A stretch of DNA of 54,564 nt from Candidatus Hinthialibacter antarcticus (GTDB lineage: Bacteria > Hinthialibacterota > Hinthialibacteria > Hinthialibacterales > Hinthialibacteraceae): positions 105,551 to 160,114 of the forward strand of contig JAVCCE010000074.1 in assembly GCA_030765645.1 (NCBI GenBank), in the 5' to 3' direction. The notes beneath the pieces are model-generated. The model was given only the letters and a program-made list of their open reading frames with translations, was not told the DNA's origin and ran no database searches. Below, piece after piece: positions 16,039 to 23,492 of this stretch. Numbering within the stretch: position 1 is the stretch's first letter; each line of letters opens with the position of its first letter. Position numbers and translations under genes: made by a program.

Positions 16039-16989
16039 ACGTGCAATTCTAAATCCGATATAATCGCTATCCCCGGGGCCGACGCCGCTACTGCTTGAAG
16101 GCAAATACCAACCCCGATACCCACACCGGACGCTAGAAGGGCCATCGTCCCAACAACCGCCTCTCACAAAATGAAAGCCCTGATGCAAGAACGGCTCAGG
16201 GTTGCCGGGGTAAGATTTTGCATCATCGGCAACCCATTCATACGCATTGCCCACCATGTCCATACAACCATAAGGGCTTGCGCCCTCTGGGTAACTGCCA
16301 ACAGGCGCGCTCTGATTGACTAAGTAACCACCGCCGGCCAGATTGTGGTCTTTTGGATTATTGCATTTTTCCGCATCCCACTCGTCACCCCAAGGCCAGA
16401 TATTGGCATGTTGCATTTGGTCATCCCAACGCGCCGCTTTTTCCCATTCCGCTTCAGTGGGCAATCTACCACCAGCCCATTTACAATAGGCTTCCGCTTC
16501 ATAGTAAGTGACGCCGATGACAGGATGGTTATCGGTTTGAGTGAAAATGGGGTGTTTGTATCCGTGCCCAATCCATTCCTGCTCAGATGCCCAATGCTCA
16601 GGCTCTCTGCGTTTTTGCTCTTTATTGGGGCGCTCGACTTGTTGAGATTTACCGTGCAAACCTCCATAAACGATGAAGTCGCTTTCTTTCCATGCCCAAC
16701 CGTCTTTTGACCAATATTGTGGATCGTCATAGCCGCCAAACTCAATAAATTTTCTGAATTCGCCGCGTGTTACTTCATGCTTGCTTATCTCAAAGGACGG
16801 CAAATTGACAGTATGCTGCGGGAATTCTGCAGGATCGCCAAAACCTTCTTTGCCACTATTTCCCATTAAGAAATCACCTGCAGGGATCGTTATCATTTCA
16901 CGAAGTCGATTGTTCGTTGTCTCAGATGCAGGACAGTCAAAAGACAGAAATGCAGATAAAATGAGGGCAATTTTGGCGCTGATTTTCAT
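16036..16989 (-). CDS. Secreted FGE-sulfatase-like domain protein lacking the FGE cysteine pair
   Basis: 317 residues from the ATG at 16989 (AGGGA upstream). Signal peptide at ~1-24. The remainder is a formylglycine-generating-enzyme-like (C-type-lectin fold) domain: 'MITIPAGDFLMGNSGKEG', 'EISKHEVTRGEFRKFIE', 'HPVIGVTYYEAEAYCKWAGGRLPTEAEWEKAAR', 'PYGCMDMVGNAYEWVAD', 'HFVRGGCWDD' and final 'IGFRIAR'. True FGE has a C-x4-C active-site pair and usually ends GFRCA. Here neither the pair nor the final Cys is present, so sulfatase activation is unlikely. Such proteins often have structural, binding or other oxidase-like roles. The stop codon falls in the end of a family-C element. Confidence 0.85.
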   Translation of the reverse strand: MKISAKIALILSAFLSFDCPASETTNNRLREMITIPAGDFLMGNSGKEGFGDPAEFPQHTVNLPSFEISKHEVTRGEFRKFIEFGGYDDPQYWSKDGWAWKESDFIVYGGLHGKSQQVERPNKEQKRREPEHWASEQEWIGHGYKHPIFTQTDNHPVIGVTYYEAEAYCKWAGGRLPTEAEWEKAARWDDQMQHANIWPWGDEWDAEKCNNPKDHNLAGGGYLVNQSAPVGSYPEGASPYGCMDMVGNAYEWVADDAKSYPGNPEPFLHQGFHFVRGGCWDDGPSSVRCGYRGWYLPSSSSGVGPGDSDYIGFRIAR

Positions 16990-17112
16990 ACTATTTTCCC
17001 TGACCTCGCATGTTGTATTGTGAGTTACTATTATCAATTATCCTTATACTGAAGCAAGGCCTATTTAGACCCTACGGCTTATCCCACCAACAGCAGTTTG
17101 CATCACCCAAGA

Positions 17113-17150
17113 TCTAATAAAACCGGGGCGGTCGATTGACCATCCCGGTT
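17113..17150 (-). terminator. Intrinsic terminator, minus strand (probably for mnmE)
   Basis: On the minus strand: AACCGGG, an inner stem GGTC/GACC, CCCGGTT, then TTTATTAG. Strong nested hairpin with a T-rich tail. It is about 350 bases past the mnmE stop; the gap is filled with repeat fragments, so it may be the original mnmE terminator pushed away by insertions. Confidence 0.65.
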
Positions 17151-17315
17151 CGTGTTTCTAAATAAGTAATATTGCTGCCAGTAGGTAAAACCCACCTTGC
17201 TCTTCAATCCTCTCCCCTAAGATGGGGGCGCCTCCGAAGCCTGCTCCAGGCAAGGGCTCAGCGATAGATGCAGAGATGAATGAAAGCAGAAATGATTGCT
17301 AAGTAAAAAACAAAT

Positions 17316-17365
17316 GGCGGCGAGGCCGCCCCCTCACCCCAGCCCTCTCCCAGTGGGAGAGGGAG
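17316..17365. repeat. Palindromic interspersed repeat (CCCTCACCCC / GGGAGAGGG type), copy 1
   Basis: GGCGGC-GAG-GCCGCC followed by CCCTCACCCCAGCCCTCTCC and GGGAGAGGG. A related copy lies at 22263-22296 in inverted orientation. Repeats of this composition are widespread in bacterial genomes. Confidence 0.7.
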
Positions 17366-17501
17366 TAACGCTTGCGATAGATGCCGAATTCGCACAACCT
17401 AAATATTTTTGATTCGCAAAGTGCCAGCGCGCCGGAACGGCTCAGCGATAGGTACAGAAGTGGAGTGATTTAGATTCACTAATCTTAATACCACACGAAA
17501 T

Positions 17502-18887
17502 TTATTTGCCGATGCAGAAGCGGGAGAAAATGGTGGTCATGATGTCGGGGGCGAGGCCGCTGCCGTCGAGCTCGGCGATGTCGTTCAACACCGCGCGTAG
17601 TTCTTCAGCGACGGCTTCGAGCGGAACCTGGTCTTCGATGAGGCGCTGGCTCTCATGCAACCGCGAGGCGATCTGCGCCAGCAAACGCGCCTGACGCTCG
17701 CCGACTAAGAAAGCGCTGTCGGCGTCCGCCGGGACCAGCGCTTCGACTTCCCGCTGCAACCGCGCCAGCAAGGCATCCACGCCGTCGTCTTGCAGCGCCG
17801 ATGCGCAAATCATGGGGACGCCCGCTTCGACTGGCGCGGCGCCGAGGTCGCTCTTGTTGGCGACCAGCAAGACCTGCGCTTCGTCGTCGCGCTGGCGAAG
17901 GTCGTCGAGCAGGCGCTTGTCTTCGGGCTGCAACCCCTGCGAAGCGTCGAAGACCAAAAGCACGATATGCGATGTGGTGAGCAACTCGCGCGAGCGCTCG
18001 ACGCCGATGGCTTCGATTTCTTCGTGGGTTTCGCGCAGCCCGGCGGTGTCGATCAGCGTCACCGGGCGGCCTTGCAGTTCGATGGCGCCTTCGATGCTGT
18101 CGCGGGTGGTGCCGGCGTGGGGGGTGACGATAGCGCGGTCGCGGCCCAGCAGGCGGTTGAACAGGCTCGATTTGCCTACGTTGGGCTGCCCGGCGAGCAC
18201 GACAATGACGCCCTGCTCGAAGCGTTGTTCGCGCACGGCGCGTTGTTGCAATGCGTCGGCCTCTTTGACGATGCCGTCGACCTGCGCTTTGAGTTCGCGC
18301 CCCAGGTCTGCTTCCATGGCTTCGTCGGGGAACTCCAACTGGGTTTCGAGCTCGACCATAGCCTGGGTGACGTGCTCTCGCAGTTCAGCCAGCGCGATTG
18401 AAAACGCGCCTTCGAGCATACGCAGCGAAAGCGAACGCGCCAGTTGCGAGCGCGACTCGATCAGCGTGCCTACGGCTTCGGCCTGGGAGAGGTCCATCTT
18501 GCCGTTACACACCGCGCGAAAGGTGAACTCGCCCGGTTCGGCGGGGCGCGCGCCCTCGCGGTAGAGCAGTTCGAGTACGCGGCGCACGACGGCTTCGCCG
18601 CCGTGGCATTGAATTTCGGTTAGATTTTCGCCGGTGTAAGAACGCGGCGCGTGAAAGGCGACGCACAGCGCTTCGTCGATGGTTTCGTTGGTTTGCGGAT
18701 CAACTAAACGCCCGAACACCATCAGGCGCGGCTGGTCGAGCGACCCGCTTTTGGGCTGGAACACGCGCCGGGTGAGATCAATGGCGCTGCGTCCAGTGAC
18801 GCGCACCACGGCCACGGCCCCGCGTCCGGGAGCGGTGGAAAGCGCTGCGATTACGTCTTCTTTGAGATAAAGCCCCGCGTCAACCAT
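17502..18887 (-). CDS. mnmE: tRNA modification GTPase MnmE (TrmE)
   Basis: 461 residues, full length. N-terminal tetrahydrofolate-binding domain ('DVIAALSTAPGRGAVAVVRVTG', 'SYTGENLTEIQCHGGEAV', 'PGEFTFRAVCNGKMDLSQAEAV'). The G domain is inserted in a helical domain: G1 'GQPNVGKSS' (233-241), G3 'DTAG' (280-283), G4 'NKSD' (344-347). The protein ends in the invariant 'FCIGK', whose Cys is needed for activity. With MnmG it installs the 5-carboxymethylaminomethyl group on U34 of certain tRNAs. mnmG is not in the window. The ATG at 18887 has only a weak ribosome binding site. Confidence 0.97.
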   Translation of the reverse strand: MVDAGLYLKEDVIAALSTAPGRGAVAVVRVTGRSAIDLTRRVFQPKSGSLDQPRLMVFGRLVDPQTNETIDEALCVAFHAPRSYTGENLTEIQCHGGEAVVRRVLELLYREGARPAEPGEFTFRAVCNGKMDLSQAEAVGTLIESRSQLARSLSLRMLEGAFSIALAELREHVTQAMVELETQLEFPDEAMEADLGRELKAQVDGIVKEADALQQRAVREQRFEQGVIVVLAGQPNVGKSSLFNRLLGRDRAIVTPHAGTTRDSIEGAIELQGRPVTLIDTAGLRETHEEIEAIGVERSRELLTTSHIVLLVFDASQGLQPEDKRLLDDLRQRDDEAQVLLVANKSDLGAAPVEAGVPMICASALQDDGVDALLARLQREVEALVPADADSAFLVGERQARLLAQIASRLHESQRLIEDQVPLEAVAEELRAVLNDIAELDGSGLAPDIMTTIFSRFCIGK

Positions 18888-18992
18888 GATGGAAGTATCG
18901 TAGAGACAACGTGTGCGGTATCAAGGCGGCGGCGGAAAGGCCGTTGCGATTGAAGGATTGTGGCGAGGATGAGCGGTTTGAAGGTCGAACGC

Positions 18993-19217
18993 TTACTCTT
19001 TGCGCTCGCAGCCTTCTTCCCACTCGATCATAAACTGTTCGACTTCGCGCCAGTTTGACTTGGGTTCGTCCAAGATGGCGATGTCAACGCACTCGCCGCT
19101 CTCGTTGAATTCCCGCACAGTGGAACCGCCGTCCCAGGTCGAGAGTACACCCAAACTTTCATCATAAAACACATGCTTTGAGCCATTCAACATACGATAA
19201 AACGACTTCATTGACAT
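18993..19217 (-). CDS. 74-residue uncharacterised acidic protein
   Basis: Not recognised. The ATG at 19217 is preceded by TTGGAGAA at good spacing; a second in-frame ATG is at 19211. The protein has aromatic residues early ('KSFYRMLNGSKHVFYDESLGVLSTWDGG') and an acidic C-terminal helix ('NWREVEQFMIEWEEGCERKE'). It has no signal peptide or membrane segment. It lies upstream of mnmE on the same strand with a ~105-base gap and could be cotranscribed with it. Confidence 0.6.
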   Translation of the reverse strand: MSMKSFYRMLNGSKHVFYDESLGVLSTWDGGSTVREFNESGECVDIAILDEPKSNWREVEQFMIEWEEGCERKE

Positions 19218-19342
19218 TGTGATTCTCCAAAAAAATGGTCATTAGTTTTATTATATATCGATCCGGTTTTTTCGTACAAAAAAAATGAAAAAAGGCGAGG
19301 CAAACATGCCGCGTTCTGAGCGCTTCGCATTAGTTGCCGTTA

Positions 19343-19461
19343 CTATTTTCCGGCGCGTCCGCCCAAATGTTTAGCGAGAAAGCCTTCCATGTGGGATTAG
19401 AAGCGCAGGCGGTTTTCTCTTTGGGCAAACCACGGCCTTCGTCTTGCTGTAATAAAATCAC
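19343..19461 (-). pseudogene. Decayed C-terminal fragment of an S9-family (prolyl oligopeptidase-like) peptidase
   Basis: On the minus strand the pieces LLQQDEGRG, then FAQRENRLRF, then SHMEGFLAKHLGGRAGK-stop line up with the usual end of S9 peptidases (...DEGHGF..PENRLRFY...EAFLAKHLGGR). Joining them needs a one-base frameshift near 19427-19431 and reading through a TAA (19397-19399) at a normally Tyr position. The catalytic His region is 'DEGRG', where the normal His is already Arg. Nothing recognisable remains upstream. It is a 3' remnant of a lost gene. Confidence 0.55.
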
Positions 19462-19492
19462 GATGAAATTATTTTGCGTATTTGTCAGCCAA

Positions 19493-19521
19493 TTGGAATC
19501 TGACCGGGTTTTTAGTACACT
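19493..19521 (+). promoter_or_regulatory. Sigma-70-type promoter for the DUSP23-like phosphatase
   Basis: TTGGAA (19493-19498), a 17-bp spacer and TACACT (19516-19521), 29 bp before the ATG at 19551. It sits just beyond the decayed peptidase fragment. Confidence 0.5.
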
Positions 19522-19550
19522 ATGGTTAAATACAAACGGGATGGGATTGA

Positions 19551-20054
19551 ATGCTGTCAAATTTTTATTGGGTGATTGAGAAAGAAATCGCGGGCATGGG
19601 CCTGCCGACTGGATCGCGGGCGTATCTGTATCTGGAAGACGCCGACAACGCAGCGGGCGAAGAGCTGCTGCGCGAGATTCAGGAACTGCACGACAACGGC
19701 GTTGGAGCATTGGTCAGCCTGACCGAAGTTCCCATCGCGCATGACCGCCTCGAAGAAGCGGATATTCGCTGTATTCATCTTCCGGTTCCTGACATGACCG
19801 CGCCCACGCCGAGCCAGATCGACGAGTTCATCGCGTTCGCCAAAGAGATGATCGACGATGAGCGCCCGCTGGTGTTGCACTGCCTGGGCGGTTCGGGGCG
19901 CACGGGAACCATGATCGCCTGTTACCTGGTCACCAAAGGGCGCTCTGCGGATGACGCGATTGACGAGGTGCGGCGTTATCGCCCCAGCGCGATTGAAACC
20001 CATTGGCAGGAAGACGCCGTTCATCAATTTGCGGAGACGTTTTCAAAGACATAA
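19551..20054 (+). CDS. Dual-specificity/tyrosine protein phosphatase, DUSP23 (VHZ)-like
   Basis: 167 residues. The start 'NFYWVIEKEIAGMGLP' matches the conserved opening of DUSP23-type atypical phosphatases. The active-site P-loop is 'HCLGGSGRTG' (C-x5-R with the following Thr), and the general acid is the Asp in 'PVPDMTAPT'. The 'VTKGRSADDAIDEVRRYRPSAIET' helix pair after the P-loop is also typical. It should hydrolyse phosphotyrosine or related phosphate esters in the cytoplasm; the natural substrate is unknown. Single-gene unit with its own promoter. Confidence 0.85.
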   Translation: MLSNFYWVIEKEIAGMGLPTGSRAYLYLEDADNAAGEELLREIQELHDNGVGALVSLTEVPIAHDRLEEADIRCIHLPVPDMTAPTPSQIDEFIAFAKEMIDDERPLVLHCLGGSGRTGTMIACYLVTKGRSADDAIDEVRRYRPSAIETHWQEDAVHQFAETFSKT

Positions 20055-20154
20055 TAGCAGCGATCATGGACGTGATTGAAATGATCAGATTAACTGGGGA
20101 GGGCGTCAATCAACCATTGGCGGCTCATATTTTTTTGTTCAAAAGGGGAGAACG

Positions 20155-21357
20155 ATGAAACGACGAACCGTACTACAAACCGGCGCGTTGTCAGCGCTGG
20201 CGTTTCAGGTTCCACGCGCCCAGAGTGCAAATGACGCCATTCGCATTGCCGTCTTGGGATGCGGCGTGCGGGGAATGCAGCACATTAACGAGATTCACGC
20301 CTGCCAGGATTTAAACGCCGAAGTCGCCGCTGTCTGCGATGTGTGGGCGCCCGCGTTGGAAGCCGCCGCTGAGAAAGTGCACGACAACCAGGATTCGCGC
20401 CCCAAAACCTTTACCAACTACCGCGAAGTGCTTGATGACGCTTCAATCGACGCTGTCGTCATCGCCACGCCTGACTTTGGCCATGCAAAAATTCTGAAAG
20501 AAGCCGCCGAAGCGGGCAAAGACGCCTATTGCGAAAAACCGATGGCGGTCGATTTCAGCGAAGCCATCGCCGCAGTTGACGCGGTGCGCGAACAGAAGCG
20601 CGTCGTCCAAGTTGGCACCCAATGGCGCAGCGACGGCAACTTTATCGCCTGCGCACAGGCGGCGCAATCGGGCGAACTGGGAAAGATCACCCGCGTCTCC
20701 ATCTCACAAAACTTCAACCAGCCGCGTTGGCGAAAACCCTACGGCGATGTGAAACAAGATGATGTACATTGGGACGAGTTTCAAATGCACCGCCCCAAAA
20801 AACCGTTCGACCCCAAGCGGTTCAAGCGCTGGTATCTCTACCGCGACTACACCAACGGGCTGCCCGGCTTGTGGATGTCGCACTACTACAACTTTGTCGC
20901 CTGGGCGATGCAGGACCCGTTTCCGCATACGCTTTGCGGCAGCGGCGACGTCTATTATTGGGGCGACGACGGGCGCGAGACCTTTGACACCATCGGCATT
21001 ATCGCCCAATATCCGTCCGGGTTCCAACTCAACTTCACCATGAGCCTGTGCAACGAGGCCGATACCCATTGCATCTTTTATGGAACCAACGGCAAACTGG
21101 ACGCATGGAAAACAACCGTCTCCGGCGACGGCGGCGCCGGGCTAGATCAAATCGCTGCCGCCCGTACGTTGGAGCCAGTGAAAACCACCAGCCATCATTG
21201 GGACTGGATCGAGTGCATCCGCTCGCGCAAAGACCCGCGCACCCCGATCGAGATGGGGCTGGCGCATTCGGTCGCGGGCATCATGACCGCGCAATCAATC
21301 CGCCAGGGTAAAGTAATGAAATACGACGCCGAACGGCGCAAACTTGGGGAGGCGTAA
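20155..21357 (+). CDS. Gfo/Idh/MocA-family oxidoreductase with a Tat-type signal
   Basis: 400 residues, ATG with GGGGAG upstream. The N-terminus 'MKRRTVLQTGALSALAF' has a twin-arginine motif (RRTVL), so export in folded form is likely. The Rossmann domain follows ('IRIAVLGCGVRGMQHINEI', 'AVCDVW', 'IDAVVIATPDFGHA', 'GKDAYCEKPMAVDFSEA', with the conserved EKP Lys). The C-terminal part has 'SISQNFNQPRWRKPYGDVKQDDVHWDEF' and 'GLWMSHYYNFVAWAMQDPFP', common to secreted Gfo/Idh proteins of glycan-degrading lineages. It would oxidise or reduce a sugar or sugar derivative with NAD(P). It forms an operon with the DUF6807 gene three bases downstream. Confidence 0.9.
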   Translation: MKRRTVLQTGALSALAFQVPRAQSANDAIRIAVLGCGVRGMQHINEIHACQDLNAEVAAVCDVWAPALEAAAEKVHDNQDSRPKTFTNYREVLDDASIDAVVIATPDFGHAKILKEAAEAGKDAYCEKPMAVDFSEAIAAVDAVREQKRVVQVGTQWRSDGNFIACAQAAQSGELGKITRVSISQNFNQPRWRKPYGDVKQDDVHWDEFQMHRPKKPFDPKRFKRWYLYRDYTNGLPGLWMSHYYNFVAWAMQDPFPHTLCGSGDVYYWGDDGRETFDTIGIIAQYPSGFQLNFTMSLCNEADTHCIFYGTNGKLDAWKTTVSGDGGAGLDQIAAARTLEPVKTTSHHWDWIECIRSRKDPRTPIEMGLAHSVAGIMTAQSIRQGKVMKYDAERRKLGEA

Positions 21358-21360
21358 GAT

Positions 21361-22248
21361 ATGCGATTCGTAATTCTGACTTTGGTTCTATCGTGTCTTG
21401 TTGTTTCGACGGCCAACGCCGGGCCGCAATCCGTCAGCGCAGTGATATTAGATGACGTGGTTCGGGTGACGGTCGACGGCGAGTTGTTCACCGATTACCG
21501 CTATGAAACGAACGAAAAGTATCCCTACTTTTACCCCGTCAACGGCCCGTCGTCAGGCATCAGCGTCACCACCCAAACCACCGAGCCTTACCCGCACCAC
21601 CATTCGCTTTTCTTTGGCTGCGACCGGGTCAACGGCGGCAACTACTGGCAGGATACGCTCGAACGCGGGCGCATTGTGAATGACCGGATCGAGGTTGGAG
21701 AAGACGGCGACAAGGTCGTCATCGAACAGCGCTGCGAGTGGGTTCGGCCCGATGCGCCCACGCCGTTCATTGATGAGCGCCGCATCGTCATCGCCGCGCC
21801 GAGCGAAAGCCTGCGCGTGATTGATTTTGAAATCACCTTGGTCGCGCAGATGGACGTTCAAATCGAGAAGACCAACCACTCGCTGTTTTCGGCGCGTATG
21901 GCGCCTGAACTGAGCGTAAAATCCGGCGGGACGCTCATCAACGCGCAGGGAGACAGCGGCGAACAAGCCACGCTGGGCGTCGAGTCAAAATGGATGGCCT
22001 ACGCAGGCGAACGCCTGGGCGAGACCGAAGGCCTGGCGATTTTCGACCATCCCAAAAACCCGTGGTTCCCAGCCAAATGGTTTACGCGGGATTATGGCTT
22101 CTTCTCACCGACAAATATGAATTTTCTTGAGAAGCCCTGGACGTTCAAAAAAGGCGATACCATTTCGATGAAATACCGCACCGTCGTCTTCGCTGATACA
22201 CCTGAACCCGAAATGCTCAATCAATTATTTGATGACTGGGTGAAATAA
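21361..22248 (+). CDS. DUF6807 ('PmoA-like') secreted protein
   Basis: 295 residues with a signal peptide (~1-20, 'LTLVLSCLVVSTANA'). DUF6807 landmarks are clear: 'ELFTDYRYETNEKYPYFYPVNGPSSG', 'YPHHHSLFFGCDRVNGGNYWQD', 'NHSLFSARMAPELSV', 'WMAYAGER', 'GLAIFDHPKNPWFPAKWFTRDYGFFSP'. The 'PHHHSLFFG' histidines may bind metal. The family is often annotated as methane oxygenase PmoA from a loose name match, but it is not particulate methane monooxygenase. It starts three bases after the Gfo/Idh stop; this pairing supports a joint role in carbohydrate metabolism. The biochemical function is unknown. Confidence 0.88.
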   Translation: MRFVILTLVLSCLVVSTANAGPQSVSAVILDDVVRVTVDGELFTDYRYETNEKYPYFYPVNGPSSGISVTTQTTEPYPHHHSLFFGCDRVNGGNYWQDTLERGRIVNDRIEVGEDGDKVVIEQRCEWVRPDAPTPFIDERRIVIAAPSESLRVIDFEITLVAQMDVQIEKTNHSLFSARMAPELSVKSGGTLINAQGDSGEQATLGVESKWMAYAGERLGETEGLAIFDHPKNPWFPAKWFTRDYGFFSPTNMNFLEKPWTFKKGDTISMKYRTVVFADTPEPEMLNQLFDDWVK

Positions 22249-22262
22249 AAACCAGTGTTTAC

Positions 22263-22296
22263 TCCCTCTCCCGCCGGGAGAGGGTTGGGGTGAGGG
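22263..22296. repeat. Palindromic interspersed repeat, copy 2
   Basis: CCCTCTCCCGCCGGGAGAGGG followed by TTGGGGTGAGGG (all within 22263-22296); related in inverted form to 17316-17365. Located just after the DUF6807 stop. Confidence 0.65.
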
Positions 22297-22318
22297 CTTG
22301 AATTTGATAATCTAGGTT

Positions 22319-22402
22319 GTGTCATCGCGAGCGTAGCGAAGCGATCTCGCTTTTTGAACCATGAGATTGCTTCGGTCGCTATTGCTTCCTCTCAATGACA
22401 CA
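22319..22402. repeat. Long palindromic repeat (GTCATCGCGAGCG... type)
   Basis: Opens TGTCATCGCGAGCGTAGCGA and closes with GAGATTGCTTCGG and TCTCAATGACACA, so the ends and the GCGATCTCG/GAGATTGC parts are inverted. Similar 'GTCATTGCGAG' palindromes occur in many bacteria as dispersed intergenic repeats. Confidence 0.65.
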
Positions 22403-22460
22403 GATTTCAGGAAAAAGCAGACGATGTTCGAATGAGCGAGTCTTAAGGCGGGACGGCTCC

Positions 22461-23219
22461 TTACGCCGTCCCCCACACGATCATTCTCGGTTGGCTCGCG
22501 TCAAACGCCGCGCCCGAAAAATCGCCGAACACGCCTTGCGGCGCCAGATCGGCGGACGCCAGCATATCGCAGATTTCAGGGTAGGAATACAGCCGCACCG
22601 ACTCATGGTAAGTGCGCACCTCGCCGCCCCAGTTTTCGATGACAATCTCTTTCTCCACCCGCTCGCCGTCGTCGGTGAATGAACGCGTCTCACGGATGCA
22701 ATACTCGCCGTGCTTGCGTTCGGACTCTGGCTCGAAATGGGCGCGGACATGGTCGGGATTGAGATAATCAATCAGAAAACGCCCGCCGGGTTTTAATATC
22801 CGCCGGGTTTCTTGAAAGACTTTAAGATTTTCAATGTTGGTTTTGAAATACCCGAACGAAGTGAAGAACGTGACCAGCGCGTCGAAGCTGGCGTCGCGCA
22901 ACGGCAATAGCCGCATGTCGCCGCGAACGTAGCGCGCACGTGGTTTCTCGGACTGACCAAAGCGCAACAATGGATACGAATAATCGACCCCGGCGACGTG
23001 TTCAAAGCCAAGGCGTTTGAGTGCGCGGCAGTGGCGCCCGTTTCCACAACACAAGTCGAGAATTTGTTCGTGCGCTTGCAACGCGAGCGTTTTCGCCGCC
23101 GCTTGGGCTTCGCGTTCGGCGCTGGCATCGTCGCGGTGGGCGTACACGTCAAGGTAGATATCGTTGAACCAATCGCGCCACCAGACGCCGGATTGGTCAT
23201 CTTGAGGCTGTGTTGTCAT
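22461..23219 (-). CDS. Class I SAM-dependent methyltransferase
   Basis: 252 residues from the ATG at 23219 (an in-frame GTG at 23225 is the alternative; neither has a good ribosome binding site). Motif I is 'ILDLCCGNGRHCRAL', followed by 'VAGVDYSYPLLRF', 'VRGDMRLLPLRDASFDALVTFFTSFGYF' and 'RRILKPGGRFLIDYLN'. The 'DLCCGNGRH' and 'FFTSFGYF' combination is typical of a widespread small-molecule methyltransferase group of unknown substrate. No neighbour indicates the acceptor. The upstream side faces a family-A element. Confidence 0.85.
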   Translation of the reverse strand: MTTQPQDDQSGVWWRDWFNDIYLDVYAHRDDASAEREAQAAAKTLALQAHEQILDLCCGNGRHCRALKRLGFEHVAGVDYSYPLLRFGQSEKPRARYVRGDMRLLPLRDASFDALVTFFTSFGYFKTNIENLKVFQETRRILKPGGRFLIDYLNPDHVRAHFEPESERKHGEYCIRETRSFTDDGERVEKEIVIENWGGEVRTYHESVRLYSYPEICDMLASADLAPQGVFGDFSGAAFDASQPRMIVWGTA

Positions 23220-23257
23220 CAGCACGATGCGCTTTCATTTGAAGTTGTTTCTACGTA

Positions 23258-23351
23258 TGAAAAGTCGCAGGGGATTGGGTGAAGCGGCTTTCGTAGTCAG
23301 CAGCAATAAGCCGCGACGGAGACAAGCGTAACCCAACCCCGAGGCTTTTCA
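23258..23351. repeat. Family-A structured element (locus 2)
   Basis: About 94 bp. Basal arms TGAAAAG (23258-23264) and CTTTTCA (23345-23351) are complementary. Then TCGCAGGGGATTGGGT pairs with ACCCAACCCCGAGG, and inner GCGGCTT with AAGCCGC. The core is almost identical to the copies at 6263 and 32507 (inverted), but the basal stem differs in a compensating way. It lies between two divergent genes. Confidence 0.85.
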
Positions 23352-23407
23352 ACGACCTGTATAGTCAGTATACCGGACGATATGTGATATGCCGACATCT
23401 GACGCAT

Positions 23408-23446
23408 CCCCCAAGGTTTCCTTGAAGAATGGGGCGGTTTCTTTTA
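23408..23446 (+). terminator. Hairpin with T-rich tail between divergent genes
   Basis: CCCC-CAAGG-TTT-CCTTG-GAAT-GGGG pattern, then GGTTTCTTTTATT. It lies 47 bases before the Gfo/Idh start at 23493, so it may be a relic of an older gene order or a leader attenuator. Confidence 0.35.
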
Positions 23447-23492
23447 TTGTTAGCATTCATTAGAAAACGTGATCCCGATCAAGTGAGGCGAA

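Larger units (their letters stand above)
16990..17501. other. Repeat-rich gene-free region between mnmE and the FGE-like gene
   Basis: 512 bases without a supportable gene. It holds an intrinsic terminator hairpin (17113-17150), remnants of family C at about 17253-17290 and 17441-17470 (GGCTCAGCGATAGATGCAG and a diverged version), a third trace at about 17373 (GCGATAGATGCCG), a common palindromic repeat at 17316-17365 (CCCTCACCCC..GGGAGAGGG) and a C/G-rich stretch at 17213-17232. It looks like a site of repeated insertion and decay downstream of mnmE. Confidence 0.65.

Noticed and set aside
16036-16989. Annotation as a true sulfatase-modifying enzyme
   Set aside because: The catalytic cysteine pair of FGE is missing, so only the domain fold is claimed.
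19330-19710. Minus-strand frame of 126 codons covering the S9 remnant
   Set aside because: Its N-terminal half is antisense to the phosphatase gene; only the last part has family resemblance and that is broken by a frameshift, so it is treated as a pseudogene.
21361-22248. Particulate methane monooxygenase subunit (PmoA)
   Set aside because: The sequence is DUF6807, a soluble secreted family; the PmoA label comes from a misleading family name.
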